A DNA stretch of 64,000 nucleotides from Allacma fusca (taxonomy: Eukaryota > Arthropoda > Collembola > Symphypleona > Sminthuridae), in contig OX359246.1 in assembly GCA_947179485.1 (NCBI GenBank), positions 2,790,001-2,854,000 of the forward strand, in the 5' to 3' direction. Shown here in pieces: positions 22,565 to 34,148 of the stretch. Below the pieces are notes generated by a model that saw nothing but the letters and a program-made list of their open reading frames with translations, did not search any database and was not told the origin of the DNA. Every line of letters begins with the position of its first letter. Positions within the stretch are counted from its first letter, which is position 1. The position numbers and the translations under genes are program-made.

Positions 22565-22798
22565 AATGTTTGACCTACTGTCAAAATTATTGCTTCATAA
22601 TTCGGTTTGCCCTCAGGAATTAGAGGCGCTTGGTTGAAATTGAAGCTGTAATTGTGCTTTGTATTCTTGTTCGGACACACATTTAAAGACAAAAGTCCGC
22701 TCAGGAACAAACAGACAACAATAATCCAAAAATAGTAATCCGTGAGTAAATAAAATCAAACCGTAACCGAAAGTTGAAGTGAGCGATGCTGATTGCAT
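22565..22798 (-). pseudogene. DUF4789 remnant: signal-peptide exon fused to a tail fragment
   Basis: A 61-residue frame begins with a leader nearly identical to exon 1 of the intact gene (STFGYGLILFTHGLLFLDYC, then FVPER) and continues without an intron into TFVFKCVSEQEYKAQLQ, a tail segment. The whole central Cys-rich part (exon 2 and most of exon 3) is missing. A decayed CPEG-type end and a minus-strand AATAAA near 22560 follow. Loss of all conserved domain Cys suggests a deletion product; a small secreted peptide gene cannot be excluded since the frame is open. Confidence 0.55.
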
Positions 22799-23580
22799 TT
22801 TCTTAAGTATAAACTAAGTAGGGAACAAACTTAAATACCAATGCCAGGAATATATACCAAAAACTATGATGGGTAGAAATTCTATATTTATGGCAGCGGG
22901 AGCTTATGATGTCAACTATAACCAACGCAGGTGTCTGGAATGGCCACTAAAGATTTGGAAACACATCAACCACTATTTAAGCAAATGCAGAGAATTTTTT
23001 TACATTCCAAAAATATTTGTTATGGTGTCGAGCCAGGAGGTTCGGCGAAAATTTAAATAACAAAAATAATGATTTTGAATGCTAATGCCAAAATACTGTG
23101 GCAAGGGTACGGTTTTGTATTGAATGTACTCAAATAAGTCACTGGAACTGACAAGAGCTCACCAAATTATTTTCTAATGGAAAGATTTTTGAGTAAAATT
23201 AGACAGTTCCTGGAAGCACTGTTAGGCAGAAATAGTTACAACGTTTCCGGGATTATATAAATACTCACAATTACTAACCTTACACAGGAATGATTGCAGA
23301 ATAAGATTTCTTATCCCACTGTCTAAGGGTGTGTTTGATTAATATATAGACAATTGGACACTTATGTATATCTATATGCATGACATGTGATAAATGTTCA
23401 TTGTGCGTATTTGAGATCACAAGTTGGGAGTGTATTTATACATGTGAAGTTGATTGTAAGGACGCCAAGTTCATTTTAATATATTTTTCATGCAAGCTGT
23501 GTTTTTATTTACATAGGTACATTAATACATGAACCATGTAAAATAATGTAATTGTTTTATTGTCAAATAACTGAGCCCCA

Positions 23581-24259
23581 GACACTTATTTCTATTTGGG
23601 AAAGACATGAGAAAGTAGGACTTTCTGATCTTGAATTTTTTCAAAGATTGGGAGAACATGGGATATTTATTTGAGCACAATATCACTATCCCAGGACCAG
23701 AAGTGTGGTCTCAGGAATAATCAGAAACATGAGTCAAGAAGGCAACTATAGCAGTATAAGAACAAATATTTATTTGTATGCAACTATTCTGCACAAAAAT
23801 ACATAAAAATTGACGGGAAGTCGATAAAAGTCTCTCTGTCTGACGAAACGGACGAACCCTATGCACCAACTTTATTTGTCCAAGAAATGTTTTTATTCAA
23901 CGCTTTTTCATTCATAAATCAATATGTTTACAAGAATCACAGACTCCCAAGCTATCAACACTATTTCCTTTGAAACGTCCGATGCAACCGTCGGTTTGTA
24001 TTCAATGTTTGCTGATCGCGGGAGCGTGGCTATTATTAATCTTAACTTGTGCATATTACAGGTGTTATTGGCTTTTATCAACACAGGCTAAGCCTACATT
24101 ATACTGTTTCTTATGGGGTATTTTGATGAGGTTACTTGGGCTGACCCAAAAATGTTTTGTCCCGTGTAGCACACACCAACTTATGAATTATGCACATATT
24201 TTTATTTCTCACGGTTACTTTTTACAATAAGGTTATGTAATCAGAGTGTGTCATAAGTG
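23581..24259. other. No certain gene; contains the end of the fourth duplicated unit
   Basis: Between the last DUF4789-flank copy and the CATGT-family hAT element. An 86-residue open stretch on + (23970-24230) is hydrophobic and Cys-rich but begins in sequence shared with the duplicated unit (GCGTGGCT...ATCTTAAC, also near 18625), so it is not called as a gene. Confidence 0.35.
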
Positions 24260-24267
24260 AGTACGAA

Positions 24268-25958
24268 TAGGCCTCCGCACATGTACAACTCAGACATGAA
24301 TGTTTCATGTGTGACTCATGTCTCAACTCATGTTCATGTATCGGATTATCATGTCACCAACCATTCATGTGTATTTAAAACATACTTGACATCAGACATG
24401 ATTTTTCAAGTCATGTCTCATGTCATGTGCAGGTTACCTTGAAAACATGACGATGATTTCATGTACACTTTCATGTTAGCAAAATCAGAAGACATGAACT
24501 CAAGCTCAAAAACACGAATATTTTCATGTCACCATAAGGTATGTAAGTAATAGCTAAACGTTGTCGAGTCGCTCTATTACTTGCGCGTATTGAGCGCGAA
24601 ACCTGAATCAGGTGCCGATAGTTTAATGTCCCATGCATACCTGGGCGCACTCCGGAGGCATGAGGGCATGCCTTGCACTCACCTCGCATTCTATGCACTC
24701 AAAATTTCCCCTGAGTGCGAGTGCCAATGTAACCGTCATGCACTCAACGAGACCGAGGTTCTTTCAATAAAGTCTATGTTGAAGAGGCAGAGGCTGAGTG
24801 CAGAACATTGCACTCTGCACTCTAAGCTGACGGATATATTTTTCAAAATTGGGTACAAAGGCATGTCAGCCAAAGTGTGATGACTTTTTGTACATTCTGT
24901 TTTGCTATCATGTATCAGTTAACCACCTCCAATGCATTAACGTAAGCAAGTGAGGTGTGTACACTTCTTTCTACATTTAGAGCTTCCACAATTTCTAAAA
25001 TTGAGTGAAAACGAAAGAAAAAAACAAGCAAAAGAACCTTGTGAAGTCACTAATTGTTAGTCCAAAAATTAAGGTACGCAAGTTAGTTAGTGTGGCAAAA
25101 TTTGTAAATTAACTTTTTTTCATTAATCACTATTTTAAGGTTTTTAAAAATTGTCAGCCTACGGGATGTATCCAAATGGGTAAAATCTCTAAGACCATAC
25201 TGAAAATGTGAAAACAGGTGGGTTGAGACTTGTGGCGGGAATATAGGAAATTAGGTATGGAAAGCACCTAATTTCCTCAGTGTTGCGACTTCCGAATTAA
25301 TCAGGAAACCAGAGTTTATTTAATCCAGCCATAAACCTATATCATTCAGTCAGTGGTGGAAGAAGGCTATGAGTGCACTCAAGCTTTGAGTGCGAGTGCA
25401 ATAATTTTGAGAGTGCTTTGAGGTAGGAGTTTGAGTCCAGTGGTTCAGAATTCATGAGTGCAAGCGCGAGGGGAGTTAAAAAGTTCACCGTTGTAATTGA
25501 GTGCGAGTGCACTGTAAACGCCCAGATATGCCCCCATGAGGTAGAAGACTACGTGTTAATATTCCATTTAAACTAAACCATACCAGTCATTTTAAGTTGT
25601 AGACTTTTACAAATAAATTTCACTACTACGGAAAAAGAAGGATCAAATATGAGAGAATCAGCGCGGGGAAGTAGCAGTATGTATCAATAGATGAGTAATG
25701 TGAATTTTATTTCATGTCATCATGTTCATGTACATGTTCATGTGCAGTTCATGTACTTGAAATTCTCACTTTTCATGTTCATGTAAATGTCATGTTCAAG
25801 TTTACTCTATTCACATGAAATAAAAGTCAAGTATTCGTTTTGAGTGACATGATTTAATTCGGGTCATTTTGAAAATAGCTCATGTAAAGCATGAAAATTC
25901 ATGTTCATGTTCATTTTCATGTTCATGTTTAAGGAAAATGTACATGTGCGGAGGCCTA
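24268..25958. mobile_element. hAT element, CATGT-repeat family
   Basis: Termini TAGGCCTCCGCACATGTAC and GTACATGTGCGGAGGCCTA are perfect 19-bp inverted repeats, flanked by the 8-bp duplication AGTACGAA (24260-24267 and 25959-25966). Subterminal regions (to about 24530 and from about 25700) are dense in TCATGT/ACATGA. The middle (about 24640-25530) is rich in GAGTGC/GCACTC and is bounded by CTGGGCG and CGCCCAG, so a second element may be nested there, without a verified TSD. No transposase seen. Confidence 0.9.
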
Positions 25959-25966
25959 AGTACGAA

Positions 25967-27755
25967 TGAGAAAGTCCTCAGTCCGAGTAGAGCTTCCAGA
26001 GAATAAACTATACAAGCTCGTATACTACTTACTTATCAGTTCTTCGAGTTTTGATTTCATATGTATTGTTCACTTGATTCACATGTCCATATCACCCAAA
26101 AGATTCCTCGACTGCCAAGGAAATGTACTGCGAGAAAATTTATTCTGAGAAATTTTAAATTTTAGGCCATAAAACCATCATGTATTGGCGAGCGGATGGC
26201 AGTCAATTAATTGTTTTTACTGCTTACTACATACTATTTTTCAGCAACTTAACAAAGCTAGGTTTTTAAAATTGGATCATCTATAGAATGGAACGTTTGG
26301 AGCTCCTCAAGATTTTGCGTTGAAGTTTGCTCAACGATGTGTAATGAAATGGTTATTGTCACTGAGCTGTGTTACAATTATTATTGTACACTTAAAAATC
26401 TCGGTTCTATAAGTACAGCAGTCCCACAATTATGGATATTTTAACCTCTGAAGTTCATTTGGATGGTCTGCCGTTGGATTAAGCTTACAGAATGTAATCA
26501 TATACGTATAATTATAGATAATATACACTTTCTGAGTTGCTATCAGTAGTTAACCAAAAAAATTCAAATGAAAGTCATGAAATGTTGACGTCTTGCAATA
26601 AACAAACTTAAGCGCTTACAAAATATGACGTTTTGCCTATGCAAAACGATGTCTAGACATGATATACGTGCATATACAGTTTCGATAAAATAATTCGCAG
26701 TCAAACAACATCAAATATAAATATTTAACAAGATAAGCCCTAAAATAAAAATAGATAATCAACATTTTCGGAATAATGAATCATCATCAGCCTAACTATT
26801 TAGTCATTGAAACTGGGATTTTCCAAGGAAATGATGTCAGCATTCTCCTTGTATGAAGATACTGAAATACATATGACGGATTTAAAATATTCGATAATAT
26901 TTTGTTGCAATTACTGCAGACACAACTAACAATTCGAGAATGGATTTGCACAGATAAACTGTATGGTAGGAATTAAATACGGTTTGGTGCAATAAGTTTT
27001 GTAATATAAATTTGTAATATAAATTTGTAATATAAATTTGTAATATGAATTGAGTACGAAGATATAACCACAATAAAAATGTCCTTCTGCTTGCAAACAC
27101 CGGTTGGAGCTAGAACGGCATGCCAGAAAAAAGTGGTGCGTAGATTGTCAAAGGAAAGTTTAAATGACAAGAATGCCTCAAGATAGTTTCTAGAGACAAA
27201 CTGGAGGGTAAATATTATTTATAATTATTATACATTAATATGTAATATACATAATCGTCAAAATTCAATGGAACGGTTCAATACTTGTTGAATCCAAGAT
27301 GGATTATCAAAAACTCGCTCAAGTTTTGAATTTACTTTTAATAGCTTTCTTGTAGCTTTATGAAAATGTATCATTCTAAATTCCAGTTATATATAATTAT
27401 ATAGGTAATACACAAGTATAATTACATATTTAAAATAATCTATGGCTCAGATTGATCACCCTCTTCCCAAGGGCATCTGATAATAAGATAGTTCAATGTC
27501 AATAAGGGTAGTAAAGAATAATGGTAAACAATTTCAGATTCCCTGCAGGATATTTTACTACGCGTTTTTAAGAAACGGCGGAAATTTGCCATCTTTGAAT
27601 CTTCAAGTACGCACGTGTGTTTAAGACCAAACAATGTCCGGGGAAATGATCGTTGGGGATAGGTAATATTTAAAATTACAATATCCAATACTTTCAGAAA
27701 TAAAGATTATTGATGATTATTAATTTCCCTTTTATTTTATCGTCAATTGCTACAG
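25967..27755. other. No certain gene; may hold the missing 5' exons of the downstream LRR-like gene
   Basis: Contains a three-copy 15-bp repeat (TTGTAATATAAATTT, 26998-27050). A minus-strand stretch ending at 27440 has a polar, protein-like C-terminus but no other support. Nothing resembling the CARD-like exons of the 34-kb gene was recognised. The first coding exon of the gene at 27756 is probably here. Confidence 0.35.
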
Positions 27756-28820
27756 TGAAGGCAAAAAGGTGGATATATCTAATTTAGAAACTGAAATACC
27801 TGAAACGTGTAAGAATTCACAAGAGCGTCAAAATGAGGACGAAGCAAGTGATTTCACTCGATTGATGTAAGTAACAATAAGGTTGGACAAATTCGAAAGA
27901 TGAAATTCATTTCAATATGTTCTGACTTTCAAAAATGTTGTCCTTTAAATTACCATAAGTTCACATTTTCATATAAACTTTTGGTTAAATTATTTTTAAA
28001 ATATTTTTTAAGGACTTCCAGCCAGATTCCAAATAACCCCCCAAATGTTTTGACGAGGCAGCTGACAGTACAATGGCGACTGATCACCTCGTCTTTGGCT
28101 CTACTGGGATTGTGTTTCCCAATGGTGTTTTACACTCTCTTGAAAACACACACTTATTGGGTCCCAATTGAAACACCGAGTGAGACAACACTTGTTTTGT
28201 GGCAAGAGCCACCAAGTGCACACCTGTCAAGGCAATTGATTGTTGAAGTAACATCTTCAAGGGATTTGGAAAATTTGGAAGGGGCGGAGAGCGTTGTTAT
28301 TTCAAACCTGGAAATTTCCTCCCCATTACTCCAATATTTATCTGCCGAAAGACGTTTGGAATATCCGACGGTCAAAAATTTGACCGTTTCCGGTCGAGTA
28401 TCTGTAGAATGGTTGGAATACATTATTGGTTCCTTCGTAAATCTGCAACATCTGTCAGTAGATATGACAGCGATTTGCTTCAGCGACACAATGGAAAGTC
28501 CCTTGACTTATCCTCCCCTCGTATTGAAAACTTGTGAAACATTCGAAGTCATTAACTCAAACACGTGCTATTTAGAAGGTTGGATCTACCGATGGCAGTT
28601 TCCCCTCTTGACCAAAATCATCTTTAGAAACGTCCACATCAATCGACGGAATTGCAAAAAAGTCAACCGGCTACTGAACGACAACGGGGGCAGCTATATT
28701 CATGTAAAGTTCCATGACTGCAATATCTACGATTGTATTTTGGAAGCTCATGGGAAAAGTGGGAGGTATAACTTAACTATTGACAAAGCCAATATTCCCA
28801 CAGCATTCAGAGCAAAATAA
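27756..28820 (+). CDS. Linker-transmembrane-LRR-like protein, 5' end missing
   Basis: Exon 27756-27866 (acceptor ctacag, donor gtaagt) encodes an acidic, hydrophilic linker (QERQNEDEASDFTRL). Exon 28013-28820 (acceptor ttttaag) continues in phase, giving MTSSQIP at the junction, then one hydrophobic helix (LITSSLALLGLCFPMVFYTL) about 25 residues in, and about 220 residues with irregular leucine-rich spacing (VISNLEISSPLLQYL; LVNLQHL-type FVNLQHLSV; LTKIIFRNVHI). An open frame also runs through the intron from 27900, but the canonical junctions are better supported. No signal peptide, so a type II single-pass protein with an outside C-terminus is inferred. It shares layout (acidic linker, TM, LRR-like ectodomain) with the gene at 34-41.6 kb on the same strand; they may be diverged paralogues. 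Function unknown. Confidence 0.6.
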
Positions 28821-31800
28821 GTTGTTCAGGAGTTGCAATGTGCGATATTAGCGATGAAAGATGCTTTTAAGAACTTTAATATTAACTTATAATACAATTC
28901 ATATAAAATTCTGTAGCCTTTAAAATATAATAGATACACGAAACGTTACTGCACCGATTGCTGTAATTAGCAAAATAGGGGATACAAAATCAACAGAAAC
29001 CATGCAGGCATGAAATCAGGTTTTAAAACTCAAGAAATATTGAATTTGATTTTCCTGGAAACAAATTTTAATACTATTGTATTTATATAATGACATGTCT
29101 TCAGAGAGGTATCATTGAACTGTTTATTTCATGGGGGGAATAATTGTTAATAGAGATGTTAAAATACATTCAAAACAATTACTATTGTTTTTCCCCTTCA
29201 ATATCCAGTACAATGAAACGTCTTTACAAGGAGTCTGTTAGGATTTTCTGGACAATATTAATTTTTTCCCGTTAATTTGAAAAACCTTTCCAAATTCTCC
29301 TTAAACATTATAAGAAATACTGAATGACATTCTGGAGTTGCTACATATTGGTTACAATTTTACGGTAGACCCAAATTTCTAAAATCACATATTTCCACGT
29401 TGCTTCGAATGAATTGTTAAGTATTTTGACCTCTATATTTCTTTCCCAAGCTTCATTTTATGCTTTACGTTTTAAAGCCTACATAAATGAAAAACAGCAT
29501 ACTTACCGTGTTTGCTAAATATTGCAGTTCAATATAATTGCAGAATTTTTGGAAAAAACACGGATTTATGCTCACTCGACCTATTTGCCTTGCAATATAT
29601 CATAAGCAAATGCTCTTTTTTTATGAAAGGGTTTGTTTTGTGAAGGTGGCAAGTAGATTAAGGACTGGATATCATCTTAAGTCATTAATATCATTAGTAT
29701 CTATAAGCTATAAAGTGAACTATAAATGTTCCAAAAATACATATAAATATGTATTACTGAAAGTGTTTCCCATAGTTTATGCATAAATTGTGGGGTAACC
29801 CTGAGCATACGTTGTCCATTGAAGTTCGCAAAATTTCACAGTAAGTTATTGATATTTTAGTTTTTCCAAAGCGTTTAATAAAACGTATAACGTTATATAA
29901 CGTCAAATAAGTAACCCGTTTATTATCCGTAATTGCGATTGAAATTTAACACACGCTTAAATCGGCACGATTGATGTACATGAAAGAGCCAATATTCAAA
30001 AATATAATATAATACATTTTAAAATGGATGAGTACGCAATGTGCTGGCGTCCAGGTCTTTAAAAAGTGTGGTTGGAGAATCTAAATTCTGGTCCTCGGCG
30101 CCCTTTTAAAATACCTGCTGATAATGTGTTAGAGTATATGTGTATTTATTGTTGTTTTATGTTAGTGGTAGTCATAGCTCAAGAAGCCTCAACTAATTTC
30201 AATCAAATTGGCACATTAGAATTTGGTTCAATTGATTGTAGTGTATCTATTTGTATATTTTCATTATATTAGTATTATTATTATAATTATTCTCGTAATA
30301 ATGAGATAACTTCTTCAAATAAAAGCTCGGATTTAATCGGTATGCACAGACATCTGTATGTATCATTACTTGCTTCGACATGCAGCATATCTACGTATGT
30401 ATTTTGAGAAATCAAAAATACCCTTAGCTGGAAATGTGTGCCTAGTACGGATTTATTTGTGAAAAAACTATTACGTTGCATTACACCCCCTTTATTAAAA
30501 TTTCCAACATGTTGGAACCATCCCTAACAATAGGTAGTGTATGATCATTCGTAGATACTGGACCTTGTCTCAGCCTCCGGCATACGGTCACTAACGTGCT
30601 TATAGCATTGGTAGGAATACATATACATAGTAATGACAAGTGGATAGTTACATGCGATTTTGAAAAGTAATCTCAGACATTAGATTTCGGGGAATGAGAG
30701 GTGTTAGGGATTATTAGTTGCTGATAAATGATTAGGGCTCTGGGATGATCTTTACTGGGTCAGACGGCTCACGGCTACTGTGAATATTACCCTTGCTGCA
30801 GTCGTGAGTGTCCACACGCTGTGCATATAAATTACACTTGGGTGCTAATTTGTAAAATAGAAACACAATGTGCCAACTGATACAGAAACCGAATGAGGTG
30901 AGCCAGGTGACCAAAGGTGTTGCATATTGCACAAACGTCTCGTCAAAATAGAACGCCGATAGCGATGATTGATGTTTTGTTGCGTTTTATATTAGCTATT
31001 TTGCATATGCATTTATTACTGCCGTGCAGAACTAGAGTATTTTGCAATCGTTAAACGGCTGTGCACATATTTCATGTATACTTGATAACCTTCAAAATTG
31101 GCTTCATGTACTGGTCATCACTTACTCAGTAGAGTGGGGTTGTTTGTCTCATTTCAAAATATTTTTGCACAATATATTTGTTTTTAGACCGAAAATATTT
31201 GCAAGCAAAATTATCATATTATCTTTTCATTAGAGGTAAACATTAAATTATCCAATTTGATCAATTCTCTGAAAATGACCGCATGTAAATTAACATTGTT
31301 CTAGTTTGAATTGAGGTAAAATAAATACGTATACGCGCGTACTGCGTTTTAACAAGCATTTTTATTTTAATCTTTAATATAACCGTGCTACTGTCTGCAC
31401 CCAGATACTGAATTGGCTTCTCATGTTGTCATTATAAGAACGTAGACTTGTGTATAATTTTATTATTCTGATTATGTGTAGTATTTATTGCTATATGGTT
31501 TCTTCCCATACACGATACTTGATTAAGCACCCCTACAACAAGTAAGTGAATACACGCAATCAGTACCTTACAACCAACCCTAACATCGACATCATTCGTT
31601 TCGAATATCCAGTCGTTAAAGCAACAAGTCTTTCCTTTGTCAAGTTCACCAATTAAATTTTTACTTTTAACAATTTAATACAGAGATACAAGTCATCTTT
31701 AAAGGATATCGTAACATGTAGGTAAGTATTCTAAAACTAGACTTCTAGAGTTATAGCAATAAGCAAAGCTTAATCTCTAACCTCTAGATTATATTTTTCA

Positions 31801-32452
31801 GAATAATGAATAAGTGCATGACTTTGATGGTATACACATATGTGTTTGAATTAAGAAAATCCGGAGGTAATAGCCAATAACCTCGCATGTGTCTTTTGTG
31901 TTTTTCATGTGGTGTCATGGAAGTTACGAACATTATTTGAATTTTGCCCAAAATCTTAATTTTATCACGAGATAATAAGTTTTAAAAGCAAATATAAAGC
32001 AGTAGGGAATTATATTGCTTACAAAGTGACCCCCGACTGAATAAAGTTTATTGAACAGTTGACCCCAGTAAAATATTTACCATTCTTGAATATGTAATTA
32101 GATCTAACTATAGTATCTAATGTACGTTTTCATAACTAATAAATGGATAAATGTTTGATATACACGTTTTAAATTTACCTGGGAGTTGTTGTAAATTATA
32201 TAAAAAAATGGAGTTCCAAAGGAATTTAAATATGCAGTTGTGCATACTGAAATGTTATGAATATGAATTTCTCTGTTACATATTATGTCTATTGGTTTGG
32301 TTTAAATTATTTCACCACATGCTACAACGTATAATAGATACCTACATTTAGTAACGGCACTCACAATGTAACTTATATTGTGATTTGCACTTTAATGCTA
32401 ACTACAAAATTTGAATGAGACTGTGGCACAAAAGTCAAAGCAAATATTAAAT
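28821..32452. other. 3.6 kb without a recognised gene
   Basis: AT-rich sequence with scattered short frames lacking domain features, splice context or codon structure. No delimited repeats were found by eye. Stretches such as 30066-30272 are open but featureless. Confidence 0.45.
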
Positions 32453-32763
32453 CCAGGGGTGATATTTTTGCAAATCTCTCTGGACAAATAATTCTGAATT
32501 TCCCTGCGGAATCTTATATTCCTACACGGAGGTCCCCAACAATTTCAAAAATCCCTGTTAGCAAAACTAATTTCTCTACTAGACGTCAAATCCCTGCCAA
32601 ATAAGCTCAACCAAACTAAAATTCTCTGTTTGTGCAACAAAATTCGTCAGCAAATTAAAAAACCCCTGCTACAAATGTCAATGAATTTAAAAATCCCTGT
32701 TGGAAAAAAAGAATCCCTTTCCTTTGAAATTTTCCCTGACAGAAATACTTTTTCCATGGAAAG
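32453..32763. mobile_element. hAT MITE, CAGGG family, left part of a copy split by another element
   Basis: Starts CAGGGGTGATATTTTTGCAA and matches, in reverse orientation, the MITE at 36768-37009 (shared TTCTGAATTTCCCTG, GGAGGTCC, AAATTTTCCCTG). Its continuation CTGGGAAG reappears at 33737 after the inserted hAT element, where the intact MITE reads CCCTGGGAAG. The far terminus is degenerate. Confidence 0.55.
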
Positions 32764-33736
32764 CAGTGCTGCCCGAGTCAAGTCAGACTTGGCTTGAAAA
32801 CTTGCGACTTGACTAGACTAGCAGGTAAAAATACGCTTGCAGTAAAACTTGACTAGACTACATCCTGTTTGTGTAATTATGGGACTTGACTTGACTAGAC
32901 TCCTTGCAGGGATAACGACTTAGTGATTGACTTGACTCGACTAGCCGTTTTCGTTGGCATTTTCTATATAGTCAAGTTATAACTAACCCCAGCACCCTCG
33001 AGCGGTCGATAAAACTCCAAAATCATGCAAATTATTACTTTTGTAGGCCTTCATCTAGCTTCATCCACTACTGCGATTGGATAAATACTATTATGGCACA
33101 TTCACAGAATTATAGAACGACTTTTCAGGCTGTAACAACTCCAAAAATACAACTGCTAATCATTTTCACGTGTTCTGGTTGTAATTTTCAATCCAATATT
33201 TTGAACTTGTGTATTGTTGTTAGTCACCGTATAATATAACAAAATCCTAGCTTTTTGTTACACAAAACCAGAAAGTCCTGAAAAATCGTCATGAAAAAGC
33301 GTTGTTACTTTTCATACATGCACAAATTTAAGCAATACATTGATGGAAGGTAGCGTTGTTTCGAATAAATCAGTGAACATTATTTGTAAACAACGAGCGG
33401 AATCCAAAAATGAGAAATAAGTAAAAATTCCCAGCAGGATTAGAAATGGAGTAGTAAAACTATGCATTCACTTTTTCATGCTTAAGTAGAAGGTAAGATT
33501 AAATATTTCAATCACCACAAGCTGCTACTTGGTGGGAATATTTGATATAACTGTAAGACTGGAAGACTTCACTTGACTAGGACTTGACTACACTTTCCTG
33601 TCCTATTTTGAGACTATGACTTGACTTGACTAGCTGGATGGAAAATCCAGGTGACTTGACTTGACTGGACTATGCCTAATGCATATGGTGGTGGACTAGA
33701 CTAGACTTGACTTCGAAGGGCCGGCGGGCAGCACTG
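32764..33736. mobile_element. hAT element, AGTCAAG-repeat family
   Basis: Termini CAGTGCTGCCCG and CGGGCAGCACTG are exact inverted repeats. The flanks ATGGAAAG and CTGGGAAG are a decayed 8-bp duplication (6 of 8 match), supported because the host MITE carries a single GGGAAG in its other copy. Subterminal regions repeat CTTGACTAGACT and its complement. Confidence 0.8.
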
Positions 33737-34148
33737 CTGGGAAGTATCCTAATACTATAATTCGAAGATGACGATGACAGTGGAAGAGGTGGGGCATTTT
33801 TAAATCTGCGCTCTCTCTAAACGCGCTTTTTAGTTTGCGAGTACACATTGCCATAAAGCACTTTTATAGCATGTAGCATGCTATATGTAATGCAATGAGA
33901 GAGCACACGGCACGCAGCACGCTTCAGCTAGAATTGGCGCTCCGCGTCCTCTCCCAATGTATTACATTGCCTGCTTCCACCGACGCAGGCGGTGGCTATA
34001 CTGCTCGTCTTCCCATAAATATCCGTCCCTCCGTTCAACCGTTAGATTCACTGAGGTCACATGCTTAGCTTTACAAAAGATTGCGTAACTTAAATATTAC
34101 CAAATTCTTTACAGCATCAAGATTAACAAAATAAGACCAGAGTCAGTT
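33737..34148 (+). promoter_or_regulatory. Probable 5' region of the CARD-like gene
   Basis: A GC-richer patch (about 33790-34040) precedes the first coding exon. A pyrimidine-rich acceptor-like site (ctttacag, ending about 34114) lies 35 bases before the ATG, so the 5' UTR may be split by an intron. No TATA box or start site could be assigned. Confidence 0.3.

Larger units (their letters stand above)
14460..24060. repeat. Diverged tandem duplications of the DUF4789 locus flank (four copies)
   Basis: A segment of roughly 0.6-0.9 kb recurs at about 14460-15290, 17770-18660, 18990-19557 (continuing at 22302-22560 after a transposon) and 23040-23580 (extending to about 24060). Shared landmarks in order include ATTAATGACTAATTTAAT, TACGGTTTTGTATT, TAATGGAAATCTAAATTTTT, CATTTGACAC, CGCCAAG with ATATTTTTCATGCAAGCTGT, and GCGTGGCT near the end of copies two and four. 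The copies lie beside intact or broken DUF4789 exons, so whole gene units, introns and flanks included, were duplicated in tandem and then diverged. Confidence 0.7.

Noticed and set aside
27900..28012. Treating the in-frame ATG at 27900 as the start of the LRR-like gene
   Set aside because: The stretch lies between a strong donor (gtaagt at 27867) and acceptor (ttttaag to 28012), and the upstream exon joins in phase, so it is most likely intron.
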